Shown here one piece after another: positions 19,501-24,293 of a stretch of 45,744 nucleotides of DNA. This DNA is from Thalassotalea sp. 42_200_T64 (GTDB taxonomy: Bacteria; Pseudomonadota; Gammaproteobacteria; Enterobacterales; Alteromonadaceae): contig MABC01000062.1 in the NCBI GenBank assembly GCA_002162925.1, forward strand, positions 1 through 45,744, in the 5' to 3' direction. The notes below the pieces were generated by a model. It worked only from the letters and a program-made list of their open reading frames with translations, was not told the DNA's origin and did not search any database. Both the position numbers and the translations under genes were made by a program. The first letter of the stretch is position 1; each line of letters starts with the position of its first letter.

Positions 19501-19625
19501 GGAACCTTTACTTTAGGTTCAGGCTTTGGATCCGAATCGCTGCCACAACCATAAATGACGGTTGCAGAGATACAAATGATTAATATTTTTATAAATTTAG
19601 AGATCACAATGCGTAAGAAAGGCAT
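7533..19625 (-). CDS. Giant lipoprotein with thrombospondin type-3 and leucine-rich repeats (4030 residues)
   Basis: No known name. Residues 1-27 are a lipoprotein signal (lipobox IYGC, Cys27), followed by a Pro/Asp linker (DPTPDPDP) to about 63. Residues 64-365 start with GSGVKGPLAAANVNVYA, a beta-rich opening seen in bacterial surface lipoproteins, then turn helical. Residues about 366-1390 are thrombospondin type-3 repeats (DIDGDGVLNADD patterns) that bind calcium. Two further short type-3 blocks lie at about 1832-1900 and 2332-2420, separated by beta-rich domains of unknown fold. Residues about 2421-4030 are six leucine-rich modules, each opening with a DAELxxCV..LDC cap whose two Cys could pair. 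Modules 1-2 and 3-4 are a 517-residue tandem duplication. It is likely cell-surface, binding calcium and a ligand or partner cell. The function is inferred only. A weak AGGGA precedes the ATG. Confidence 0.88.
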   Translation of the reverse strand: MPFLRIVISKFIKILIICISATVIYGCGSDSDPKPEPKVKVPLFTPDPTPDPDPTPDPDPDPNAITITGSGVKGPLAAANVNVYAINPDNENFFGAVVGSGNTDASAQIENLSLPFPLSPPYILEISAVEGTTDITTGQYPVIAVMKTLLTDEMLSAGQQIFATPLTDMTVSLIFKNADSNVAPYTGNNDGTVTDAEILAAIPVAQEQVKSTLGFGLGDDVDLFNTPPLINENTETADEQASTAAYRSAVEALTAVVYEIKQLSGDSEITTDSIVDDLAADLSDGTIDGAVDGVETVSYPETALEVLEQDPATLPIPNDPEGRTVADVKELIIAETEQTGNTETDTTAFEDSEEVIELAPAETSPDIDGDGVLNSEDAYPEDAAADSDFDQDGMPDVAYIVVDGARTTAIDTDRSDNDDDNDGVDDDSDAFPFDATETTDTDLDGIGNNADTDDDNDTVLDDADDFPLDRTRSNAVDEDNDSWPVGQDPDDSDANNPGIDYLDSDGDGQADTGGLAADNDDDNDGVADVDDVFPLDATESKDLDMDGIGDNSDTDIDGDNVANADDLFPYDGFASIDTDKDGIANYYDIDDDGDSLNDETEILLGTDPLNNDSDGDGVFDNVDALPLDPTERFDTDKDSVGNNTDNCPLVANTFQMNSDDDAFGNACDTDDDNDGVLDAEDDFPLDATKFDAVDADNDGWPTEQDSDDNDAAVPTVTFVDTDGDGLADSGGLTPDSDDDNDGIADVDDAFALDVNEWLDTDSDGVGNNADLDDDNDQYSDADEIAVGSDPLDASSKPADFDGDFIADVSDDDIDNDGVLNADDAFDYDATESVDTDGDGVGNNSDPDIDGDGVANDDDSFPLDASESVDTDNDGKGDNADTDLDGDGVNNSSDAFPMDASESVDTDLDGIGNNADLDDDGDKFTDVDEVAAGTNPLSAASIPADLDGDFISDATDTDIDGDGVLNVDDLFPTDATESADTDGDGAGNNADTDDDNDGYSDEDELAAGSDPLLATDVPADMDGDFISDATDTDIDGDGVLNDDDAFPSDATETIDTDADGTGNNADLDDDGDGFTDEDETAAGTDPLLDSGVPADLDGDFISDATDTDIDGDGALNADDVFPMDPSESADADADGTGDNADIDDDNDGYSDADETAAGSDPLLDSSVPVDLDGDFVSDATDTDIDGDGVLNADDAFPNDATETTDTDADGTGNNADTDDDGDGFTDADETAAGTDPLLASSVPADLDGDFISDATDTDIDGDGTLNADDAFPSDATETTDTDADGTGNNADTDDDGDGFTDADETAAGTDPLLSSSVPADLDGDFISDATDTDIDGDGTLNADDVFPTDATETTDADSDTVGDNSDNCPAVANEDQLDTDSNGIGDVCDGYAFDLNGRWLIKLDYTQTGAAGQCQPEPVEADIVVVTMDDSALHIVSHEDIDIEGEGINGTVNLDGTFSFNDGTFVSTDGLYDAATDTFAFSFTEENEYDACTEEGNIYATRIDEVNEQAAMVGGVTWFEGDTEEENGEIIKVYFDKGDIAEGIPEVITFYDSDLGDWVADDEPSADFLVTEAGIVNDPDLFTADSYVAEGETLTLISSEKTIFLDFEELDVEGFPLIAILDEEYAAVVAESATFSAGAKAYHSSITQQDESYGFWCGANWNVWFNTNLVCDNAIFVAWEPLTPAETMNDIVNMNTTPDEQLIAGIWVGGDQFKNVQAYLVSDNGGITGANLNVIFIENQHDVSNPTEVASAALESSQIGLNTVYQFTVPEWIHNELARDDEERHIFLVEDSELEPGMTIVRSGNYSPSMSAQEAGIFFNNVAKADIEAAFNYVDTDSDGLPDPIDPDQDDDGVANVDDAFPLDATEWSDLDGDGIGDNADLDIDGDGVNNDVDLAPEDADITVAQTFSVAELKAQYVQIISGGLAEPSIKVGYIGGAQYNFTAGIGEVITHNENFNVSYSLTNDELVMTLDMPVQNTMWLEPWQLVERGIVSQQAADDFVNANGGGAVDVIESVVGYRWNLVASDATTQTFFETTITQYSFVEAWVNDGLLGQGVANVALESTGSMTLTDVASLTVSAFTEAEFTNLMWALPATLDEFSGNGNTRLASDIATFNSDYSGTTHFNGVGFTWAIVDGDLVLTYLNGGTVTMTRLQNLANIDEVIVVTESAGLKTSRYQLITEFSEVTIDPLMNQFAMNSFALTNPDQIDAQGNVYPEAVFGYRLESGGTATRFWNGDFDLNNYKSGWDTWQWQWGDYGSVQMSANWSDTQGYHSDCELNGWNCNPLRQRTWVPLKEVGNRVYVLEFEQWNDNAEQFGSEPMWNTYFPGRVVFYETYDLGLDSDSDGISDVNDDDNDNDGVVNWEDAFPFNSSEWLDSDFDGLGDNEDWAPNDASEQYDSDGDGVGDNADFFPYDPNLSEAVELSSIVITDAELAICVNEHAADLIYTHELTWLNCSDRDIYDISELSQLPFIDGLILNNLVNVTDWSVISSLQNLTWFDAPGSHFNDGDIGYLEWHNSLRYIVLNDTDITSVSGFENTPNLEQLSIAGANSYDLWPLTASQSLYSLHVNRDQISDMNAIFNMHNLTYLAIHGSLNQDDINGIPQLGNLTGLSLGWGNGMGNDQFNQLIWSLPNLTYLHYAGAELNDISEVPNALPNLDTLAIHYTAVSDLNPLIGMNVLTNVEIEQSPITDANQIQQLQDAGVAVHGTPVGVALIADLAFTDAELQACVNEHTAGMTYVSELKQLDCAWRDPVIVDYSGIEQLAYLTNLTLDGDNTVDLWPLTALQFLDSLSVQSHQVQDIYALQNFGNLSRLSVHGSMTQEFIDVITQMTDLVDLGLGWGSGLGNDEFNQVIWALPNLRNLHFAGTQLTDLGNIYDALPNLEGLAIHNNSLTDLSPLFGMQNLGYIDINENPIIDLSQIQQLIDDGKNVQGTPMPVALISEISFADPELNQCFIDQSGGLTYVTDLTWLDCSGRDIYDISDLDQLLFLQALIINNMVNISDWSVISRLPQLTWFDAPGSHFSDGDIGYLEWHNSLRYIVLTDTDMTSLNGFENIPNLEQLSISGSNSYDLWPLTNSQTLYSLYVNRDQISDMNAIFNMHNLTYLAMHGSLNQDDINGVSQLGNLTGLSLGWGNGMGNEQFNHLIWSLPNLTYLHYAGAELNDISEVPNALPNLDTLAIHYTAVSDLNPLIGMNALTNVEIEQSPITDAGQIQQLQDTGIAVHGTPVGVALIADLVFNDAELLACVNEHTAGMTYVSELRQLDCAWRDPVIVDYSGIEQLAYLTQLTLDGDNTVDLWPLTGLQFLDSLSVQSHQIQDMYALHNFANLSRLSVMGSMNQEFIDVITQMTDLVDLGLGWGSGLGNNEFNQVIWSLPNLTSLHYAGTQLSDISDIANALPNLNSLAIHNNNVSDLSSLFGMQSLGYIDINENPIVDPSQVQQLIDAGVDVQGVPALVAMLSDLIYPDAELSACIAEHSGGITYVTELTYLDCSWRGTAITDLTGIDQLAYLSSVHFNGADQITDFGPLLAIANLNQLGVDNTQFNDANLEALANLLNFQHLNAGWANITDINTAAWNPNLRSLNVTGDDTHVYDLSVLTDLSNFESLTINANQAMDIWVLNQLPHLSDISIYGDLTDNDIEALKSVNTGIQNLAVGWGDNLTDTHFYQLAEHFSNSNGYDIKRFHFAGARLTTIAGLSGYMPNLESLAIHSTLVTDLSSIYEYSLLVNVEIDGTPIVDTAFIDQLNGNGFNVSGNPMPVTLLSDLSLADLDLETCVTNQYDPLTTYNVQVTDLNCDSSVMATVNGIENFTHLRNLNVDNVTTITDWSPLNALKILTSISAWNSSFENSGIDALAGNYYFEGFGIGNAQVTDISGFANIPNLVSAHIWGTNVYDLNVLTGLPKFSQLALERAQVQDMTVIPQIPNLDHLWLNGELDMFDVNEVLLLTNLKHLSLGWNNYLDEATLAQFVTNNTMLEGLGIEQTLITDLSLLFIDADINNGLLVPLNNINIDGLAIADLAQVTALENLGVQVDGTPQ
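9265..12366 (-). repeat. Two 1551-bp in-frame tandem units in the leucine-rich region
   Basis: Landmarks recur exactly 1551 bases apart: CACGATATAACGTAA at 12063 and 10512, and GCAGTATGCT at 11431 and 9880. 1551 bases is 517 codons, so the frame is kept. Unit boundaries are approximate (about 12366-10816 and 10815-9265). Each unit holds two cap-plus-leucine-rich modules. The copies are highly similar with scattered substitutions, which indicates a fairly old duplication and not an assembly error. Confidence 0.85.
15540..17080 (-). repeat. 225-bp (75-residue) tandem superunits of thrombospondin type-3 repeats
   Basis: The phrase ACCATCAAT, or a one-base variant of it (minus strand encoding DIDGDG), recurs at 15621, 15846, 16071, 16296, 16521, 16746 and 16971, exactly 225 bases apart. 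Each unit encodes roughly PADLDGDFISDATDTD, IDGDGxLNADDxFPxDATE, TDTDADGTGNNAD and DDDGDGFTDADETAAGTDPLL. The phase decays on both sides into less regular type-3 repeats. The left and right edges given are approximate. Confidence 0.85.
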
Positions 19626-19659
19626 AGAGATAAGTCCCTTTATTTGTTGTTATTTTTTT

Positions 19660-19690
19660 AAATGTAAGGTAAATCCTGATCCTTACATTT
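19660..19690. promoter_or_regulatory. Perfect 10-base inverted repeat in the leader of the giant gene
   Basis: AAATGTAAGG (19660-19669) and CCTTACATTT (19681-19690) flank TAAATCCTGAT. The repeat lies 35-65 bases upstream of the giant gene ATG and downstream of its predicted promoter. It could be a dimeric regulator site or an mRNA hairpin. The sequence does not say which. Confidence 0.5.
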
Positions 19691-19705
19691 TTGCATTAAG
19701 ACAAA

Positions 19706-19734
19706 ACAATAGCGCTTTTTGGATAATTCTCCAA
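19706..19734 (-). promoter_or_regulatory. Predicted promoter of the giant lipoprotein gene
   Basis: On the minus strand TTGGAG (19734-19729) and TATTGT (19711-19706) are separated by 17 bases. The transcript would have a leader of about 75-80 bases that carries the inverted repeat at 19660-19690. The boxes deviate from consensus at several positions. Confidence 0.4.
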
Positions 19735-19824
19735 CAACTTTGTAATAAATTATTAACAAGCGATTAAACAAGAGGGAAAGTCACAGTTTGAATACTGGAG
19801 AAAATTGAATGGAGTTTGTTGAGG

Positions 19825-19870
19825 AAGATCAGATCTGGGATAAGGTCAATATTTAAACGGATCTGATCTT
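19825..19870. other. Long-loop hairpin between the giant gene and the PhnA-like gene
   Basis: AAGATCAGATC at 19825-19835 pairs with GATCTGATCTT at 19860-19870 (11 perfect pairs, 24-base loop). It lies just past the PhnA-like stop codon. A U-rich tail exists only on the plus strand, so it is not a good terminator for the minus-strand gene. It may stabilise the mRNA end. The rest of the 253-base gap holds only the promoter and repeat already listed. Confidence 0.45.
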
Positions 19871-19878
19871 TATTTAAA

Positions 19879-20454
19879 TTACATTTTTTTCACGTAATCG
19901 CTGATAATCACGATACGAGTACCGTTTACTCGACCTTCAATATGTAATGGATTCGATGTCAAAGAGATATTACGTACCGCAGTACCACGCTTTGCCGTAA
20001 AGTTTGCACCTTTCACCACTAAATCTTTAATCAGTACGACATTATCACCGCCAGCAAGAGGGGCTTTGTTGTTATCTAGCGTTGGTTCATCCTCTTCTAA
20101 CGCATCACCTGCCGCAGAATCGCCCCATTCACGAACGTCATCTTCTAAATAGATCATATCCAGCGCATCTTGGGCCCAGCTTTCGCTATTTAAACGCTTA
20201 AGCATACGGTATGCCATTACCTGTACTGCCGGTACTTGTGACCACATGCTGTCATTTAAGCAACGCCAGTGATTCATGTCATAATCAGCATCAGTACTGT
20301 TGATCTGAGTATCACAGTGTGAACAAACCAATACACTTTTATCTGAATTTGGCTCAGCTACCGGCGGAACTTCATAAATAGCAAGGTTATCTTGGGCGCC
20401 ACAAAGCTCACATTTATCGTCGCTGCGATCTCTAAGGGTTTGTTCGAGAGACAT
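19879..20454 (-). CDS. PhnA domain protein
   Basis: The 191-residue cytoplasmic protein has an N-terminal zinc-ribbon-like part with C15-x2-C18 and C44-x2-C47, a helical middle (about 60-115), an acidic linker, and a C-terminal PhnA domain (about 130-191: GDNVVLIKDLVVKGANF, then GRVNGTRIVI and DYVKKM). It is a longer variant of E. coli PhnA, whose role is not established despite its link by name to phosphonate use. No phosphonate genes are nearby. I chose the ATG at 20454 because AGGA lies eight bases upstream. Outer starts lack one. Confidence 0.87.
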   Translation of the reverse strand: MSLEQTLRDRSDDKCELCGAQDNLAIYEVPPVAEPNSDKSVLVCSHCDTQINSTDADYDMNHWRCLNDSMWSQVPAVQVMAYRMLKRLNSESWAQDALDMIYLEDDVREWGDSAAGDALEEDEPTLDNNKAPLAGGDNVVLIKDLVVKGANFTAKRGTAVRNISLTSNPLHIEGRVNGTRIVIISDYVKKM

Positions 20455-20594
20455 ATACATAGTCCTGAGGTTGGTAAAAGTCGCTATTATGCCTAAATTT
20501 AGCATGATTACCAGCAACCGCTAAATGTTCCGCCGTTAAAATTACCCTTGTTAGCCAACAAAGGTGAAATGCGGTTTCTTATTTGAATAGATAG

Positions 20595-20852
20595 CACTAT
20601 GATTATTATAATATTTATCGAGGATTTGCTGGCTGCAATAATTATTCGGGCAGTTATATGGCAAAGGCTGAAAAACTTGAACTTGGTCCGGCGAGAGCCA
20701 CCCGTAAGTATTGTGCACAAAGCTCAACGCAAGAAACGGCTTTGTTTCAAGCAATGGCTGCGGTCAGCACCTACAGCATTGAGGCTAAGACTTTTACCCT
20801 GAAAGATGATCTTAATCGGGTATTAGCCGTATTCATAAATACTACGAAATAA
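20595..20852 (+). pseudogene. 5'-truncated META-domain (HslJ-like) remnant
   Basis: The frame read through 20595-20852 gives GFAGCNNYSGSY, then LELGPARATRKYC, ALFQAMAAVSTYSIEAKTFT and LNRVLAVF. This is the C-terminal two thirds of a META/HslJ domain, with its GCNxxxGxY and late Cys motifs. A TAG at 20592 closes the frame just upstream, and the N-terminal strands and signal peptide that family members carry are missing. An internal ATG at 20658 could make 64 residues, but it cuts the domain in half. I read this as a decayed gene. A short functional derivative is less likely. Confidence 0.6.
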
Positions 20853-20910
20853 GCTCTATTCTCACCTTTGTTTAGCAGTTATAATTTCACCACTAAACAA
20901 AGAGAACCAA

Positions 20911-21891
20911 ATGATAACAAACAGTTCATTCAAGCCGGCCTGGTGGTTAAGTAATTGTCACTTGCAAACCATGGCAGGAAAAATATTTCGCAGAAAACAA
21001 ACCATTAATGTGATCAACGAAACCATTGAATTACCCGATGGTGATTTTGTCGATATTGCCTGGACTGAAAGCCCTGAGCATGCTCCAGAAAAACCCATTG
21101 TTTATGTACTGCATGGCCTTGAAGGCTCTATTGACAGCCACTACGCAAAAGGCATGATGGCCGCCATTAAAAACAAAGGCTGGATTGGATTATTGATGCA
21201 TTTTCGCGGTTGTAGTGGCCGCCCCAATCGTCATGGCCCGTCGTATCACAGTGGCGATACCTGGGACGTGCATTACTGTACCGAGTACTTAAAACAACGT
21301 TTTGACAAGCGACCACTCGCCATTTTAGGTTTTTCATTAGGTGGCAATGTATTGGCCAATTATTTGAGCGAAGACCGGGATAACCCCTATCGATGTGCGG
21401 CCATATTATGCGCACCATTACACTTGGCAAGCTGCAGTGATCGCATCAGCCATGGTTTTTCTAAGGTTTATCAAAAGTATCTGGTGGATATGCTTAAAGA
21501 AAGCACCAAAGAAAAAATAAAGCTCGGACTCATCACCCATATCAATAACAATGAACTTGATAATATCATCAGCTTATATGATTTTGATGAACAAGTTACC
21601 GCACCTATCAACGGTTTTGAAAGCGCACAGGATTATTACGATAAAGCCAGTGGCATTAATATCTTAGATAACATTGGTCAGCCCACGTTAGTGATCCATT
21701 CCTTAGACGATCCTTTTCTATGTCATGACTATCTGACAAGGTTACCAAGTAACAATAACATCAGCTTTGAAGTTAGCAACCATGGCGGTCACGTAGGTTT
21801 TATTAGCGGTAATAACCCATTCAAACCCAAATACTGGCTTGAGCACCGAGTGTTAGATTATATTGCTCAGCACTTTAAGGAGGCTAAATAA
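20911..21891 (+). CDS. yheT: YheT family alpha/beta hydrolase
   Basis: The 326-residue cytoplasmic hydrolase is related to E. coli YheT. It begins with the family feature KPAWWLSNCHLQTM. The oxyanion region is VLHGLEGS, the nucleophile Ser142 is in GFSLGGN, the acid is in HSLDDPF (about residue 266), and His294 is in HGGHVGF, so the triad is complete. The natural substrate is unknown, and carboxylesterase activity on lipid-like esters is a family inference. The stop codon overlaps the yheU start by one base (TAATG), so translation is probably coupled. A good AGAGAA lies upstream. Confidence 0.93.
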   Translation: MITNSSFKPAWWLSNCHLQTMAGKIFRRKQTINVINETIELPDGDFVDIAWTESPEHAPEKPIVYVLHGLEGSIDSHYAKGMMAAIKNKGWIGLLMHFRGCSGRPNRHGPSYHSGDTWDVHYCTEYLKQRFDKRPLAILGFSLGGNVLANYLSEDRDNPYRCAAILCAPLHLASCSDRISHGFSKVYQKYLVDMLKESTKEKIKLGLITHINNNELDNIISLYDFDEQVTAPINGFESAQDYYDKASGINILDNIGQPTLVIHSLDDPFLCHDYLTRLPSNNNISFEVSNHGGHVGFISGNNPFKPKYWLEHRVLDYIAQHFKEAK

Positions 21892-22115
21892 TGATCATTC
21901 CCATAGAGCAACTCAGTAATGATGCCCTAGACGGCATTATTGAGTCGTATATTTTAAGAGAAGGCACCGACTACGGTGCTTTTGAATGTTCTTTGGATGA
22001 TAAAACGCGACAAATAAAAGCTCAGTTAACCTCCGGGGAAATCGTCCTGGTGTATTCTGAGCTGCATGAGACAATAACCTTGTTGCCTGCTGAGAAATTC
22101 TCTAGTGCTGAGTAA
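21891..22115 (+). CDS. yheU: YheU family protein
   Basis: The 74-residue protein matches E. coli YheU throughout: MIIPIEQLSNDALDGIIES, LREGTDYG and VYSELHETI. Function is unknown. It overlaps yheT by one base and has AAGGAGG upstream inside yheT, so it is the second gene of a two-gene operon. Its last 14 bases overlap the convergent end of the YceI-like gene. The yheS-yheT-yheU order is broken here because yheS is 14 kb upstream. Confidence 0.93.
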   Translation: MIIPIEQLSNDALDGIIESYILREGTDYGAFECSLDDKTRQIKAQLTSGEIVLVYSELHETITLLPAEKFSSAE

Positions 22116-22683
22116 ACGTTAATACAAAATTTACCGGTACCGCATTACTGATACTGGGTAACCCCGCTATTTGTTGTAATTTCATTAAGCCATCGGTTAA
22201 CGCAAAATCCTTAGCATTAATGATCACCGGTTGAATACTGGTTATTAATAACTTGTTGTCACTCACTTTGACCACATAAGTCGGCAGTTGTATTGATTGC
22301 TTTTCACCATGCAACTCAAGTTGACCTGCTAACATCAACTTCCTACCTTCATCTATTGGCAATTCATTAATAAATTTGCGGCCAATATTGGCCGATATGG
22401 TCGCCTTCGGAAAAAGATTGGTTTGAAATAATATTTCTTGCATGCGCGTATCGCGTATTTCAATATTGGTATCAACACTGGCTAAGTGAATAACAACTTT
22501 CGCTTCACCACTACTATCAATAGCACCCGTTAATTGGCCGAAGTGATGTACTTCGGCAACATTCGCTTTTTTAATGCTGACAAAAGATACTAACGATTGC
22601 TCATTGTCTAACTGCCATGCAGCTAAAGCCTGTTGACTAAACGGCAAAATAAATAGAGTTAAAATGGATAGATATTTTTTCAT
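22102..22683 (-). CDS. YceI family periplasmic protein
   Basis: The 193-residue protein has a signal peptide (1-21, ending QALA). The mature part is a YceI-type lipocalin-like barrel: it opens WQLDNEQSLVSFVSIKKANV, has GQLTGAIDSSG, VDTNIEIRDTRM and FPKATISANI, and ends with VNFVLTFTQ. Family members bind long isoprenoid or lipid ligands in the periplasm. The ligand here is unknown. It overlaps yheU tail to tail by 14 bases and lies 18 bases downstream of cysQ on the same strand, so it may be co-transcribed with nudE-cysQ. Confidence 0.9.
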   Translation of the reverse strand: MKKYLSILTLFILPFSQQALAAWQLDNEQSLVSFVSIKKANVAEVHHFGQLTGAIDSSGEAKVVIHLASVDTNIEIRDTRMQEILFQTNLFPKATISANIGRKFINELPIDEGRKLMLAGQLELHGEKQSIQLPTYVVKVSDNKLLITSIQPVIINAKDFALTDGLMKLQQIAGLPSISNAVPVNFVLTFTQH

Positions 22684-22701
22684 TGTATTTTCCAGTATTT
22701 C

Positions 22702-23529
22702 CTAATATTCCCGCTCACAACGATGCGGAATAATGACATCATGCCAATTAATGTTGGCATTGCCAACGCCGACAAAGTCTGGGTTCATTAAGCTCTCTCT
22801 CTTATTGTAAGACAAACGGTTTAATTCACTATCTAAAATAGTGCCGCCAGCCTGCTCCAATATGCATTGACTAGCACCGGTATCCCATTCACCTGTGGGT
22901 CCTATCCGTAGATAACAGTCCGTCGTCCCTTCGGCAATTTGGCAACTTTTTAATGAACAGCTGCCTAACTGAATATGTTGATACTCATAACTGGTATTTA
23001 AGAACTTTTCGATTACAGCAAGTTTTTGTCGACGGCTTATGCCCACATTTAACGACCTTTTACCATCATAATCGGCCACCTTAATTTGTTTAATACCGGC
23101 AGTATCTTGTTTGAATGCTCCATATTCGGTTTCGGCAAAATAGGTAACGGCATGTACAGGCGCATGAATAACACCAATTTTCGGCCAACCATTTTCGACC
23201 AGAGCAACGTTCACTGCAAAATCACCACTACCGGCAATAAACTCACCGGTACCATCAATAGGATCTAACAACCAATAGCGTTGCCAATGTTGTCTTTTTG
23301 CCAATTCCAGGTAGGGACTCTCTTCCGATATAATTGGGATGTCAGGAGTTAAACGCGTTAATTCTGCCAATAAAATATCATTAGCCGCCAAATCAGCACT
23401 GGTTAATGGCGACTCATCGTCTTTCGTGTATTGTTCAAAATTACCCTGCTGATAATAGCGCATGACTTCAATGCCAGCATTTTTCGCGGCATTAATCGCT
23501 ATGGTTAACAAGTGTGATGTCTCTATCAT
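22702..23529 (-). CDS. cysQ: 3'(2'),5'-bisphosphate nucleotidase
   Basis: CysQ removes phosphate from 3'-phosphoadenosine 5'-phosphate, a by-product of sulfate assimilation, in the cytoplasm. The 275-residue protein has the inositol-phosphatase fold motifs: SEE (metal-binding E69/E70), DPIDGTGEF (D89, D92) and GEWDTGASQ (D216). Length and motifs agree with E. coli CysQ. It starts 12 bases after nudE, making a nudE-cysQ operon, an association also common in other gammaproteobacteria. No sulfate assimilation gene is in the window. Confidence 0.95.
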   Translation of the reverse strand: MIETSHLLTIAINAAKNAGIEVMRYYQQGNFEQYTKDDESPLTSADLAANDILLAELTRLTPDIPIISEESPYLELAKRQHWQRYWLLDPIDGTGEFIAGSGDFAVNVALVENGWPKIGVIHAPVHAVTYFAETEYGAFKQDTAGIKQIKVADYDGKRSLNVGISRRQKLAVIEKFLNTSYEYQHIQLGSCSLKSCQIAEGTTDCYLRIGPTGEWDTGASQCILEQAGGTILDSELNRLSYNKRESLMNPDFVGVGNANINWHDVIIPHRCEREY

Positions 23530-23541
23530 TGCTACTTGGTA

Positions 23542-24105
23542 TTATCCTTTAAGTAAATCTTTCACTAGCATCAAGGCGGAAATGCTGCGAGCTTCGGTAA
23601 AATCGCTTTGTGCTAATAAATCTTTGTAATTGCTAAGTGGCCAGTGAACAATTTCTAATGGCTCAGGTTCATCACCTTCTAAGGCGCTATCAAACAAGCC
23701 GGTTGCCAGAAAAATTTCCATGGTCGCATTAAAAAACGCCGGTGCCAAACTCACTTTATGAATATAAGTAAGCTCTGTCGCCGCCATTTTAATTTCTTCC
23801 TGTAATTCTCTATTGGCAGCAACAATGGGCTCCTCGCCGCTATCTATCAATCCTTTTGGAAAGCCTAATTGATAAGAATGGGTACCTGCACAATATTCTC
23901 TGATCAGTATCATGGTATCATTATCTAACATAGGCACAATCAATACCGCGCCGCGACCACCACCTTTAATTTTTTCATAGGTGCGTAATTCATTATTACT
24001 AAACTTTAAATCAATGGCTTCAACGGTCACTAAACGACTGGCCGCCACCTGCTTACAAGCAAGTATTTCCGGTAATTTAAGTTTAGCGGGTTTTTCCATG
24101 GTCAT
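23542..24105 (-). CDS. nudE: ADP compounds hydrolase NudE (Nudix)
   Basis: NudE hydrolyses ADP-ribose, NADH and diadenosine polyphosphates. The 187-residue protein aligns with E. coli NudE, including SRLVTVEAIDLKFSN, LEGDEPEPL and the end SALMLVKDLLKG. The Nudix box runs G85-x5-E91-x7-R99-E100-L-x-E103-E104-I-K106. The near-invariant Gly of the box is Lys106 here, while all metal-binding Glu are kept. AGGT lies just upstream. The ATG at 24099 is an alternative start. It is divergent from yrfG, as in E. coli, and heads an operon with cysQ. Confidence 0.94.
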   Translation of the reverse strand: MTMEKPAKLKLPEILACKQVAASRLVTVEAIDLKFSNNELRTYEKIKGGGRGAVLIVPMLDNDTMILIREYCAGTHSYQLGFPKGLIDSGEEPIVAANRELQEEIKMAATELTYIHKVSLAPAFFNATMEIFLATGLFDSALEGDEPEPLEIVHWPLSNYKDLLAQSDFTEARSISALMLVKDLLKG

Positions 24106-24293
24106 TGCACCTATATGGCATTATCAGTGTTAAAGTGAATTTTTTGAAAAGTATTGCCTGGACATCAAATAATTAATGAAATTAGTATAAAAAATGTCTA
24201 ACATATTTACTATCGAAAATTGATACTCGGATACAGCGTTGTTGTGTTTCCTTAATATACTCAATTCATCCGCTGTTTTACAGGAATAAATCC

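Noticed and set aside
20599..20802. 67-codon plus-strand frame overlapping the META remnant
   Set aside because: The other frame (20595-20852) encodes recognisable META-domain motifs. This one reads as noise with a hydrophobic start.
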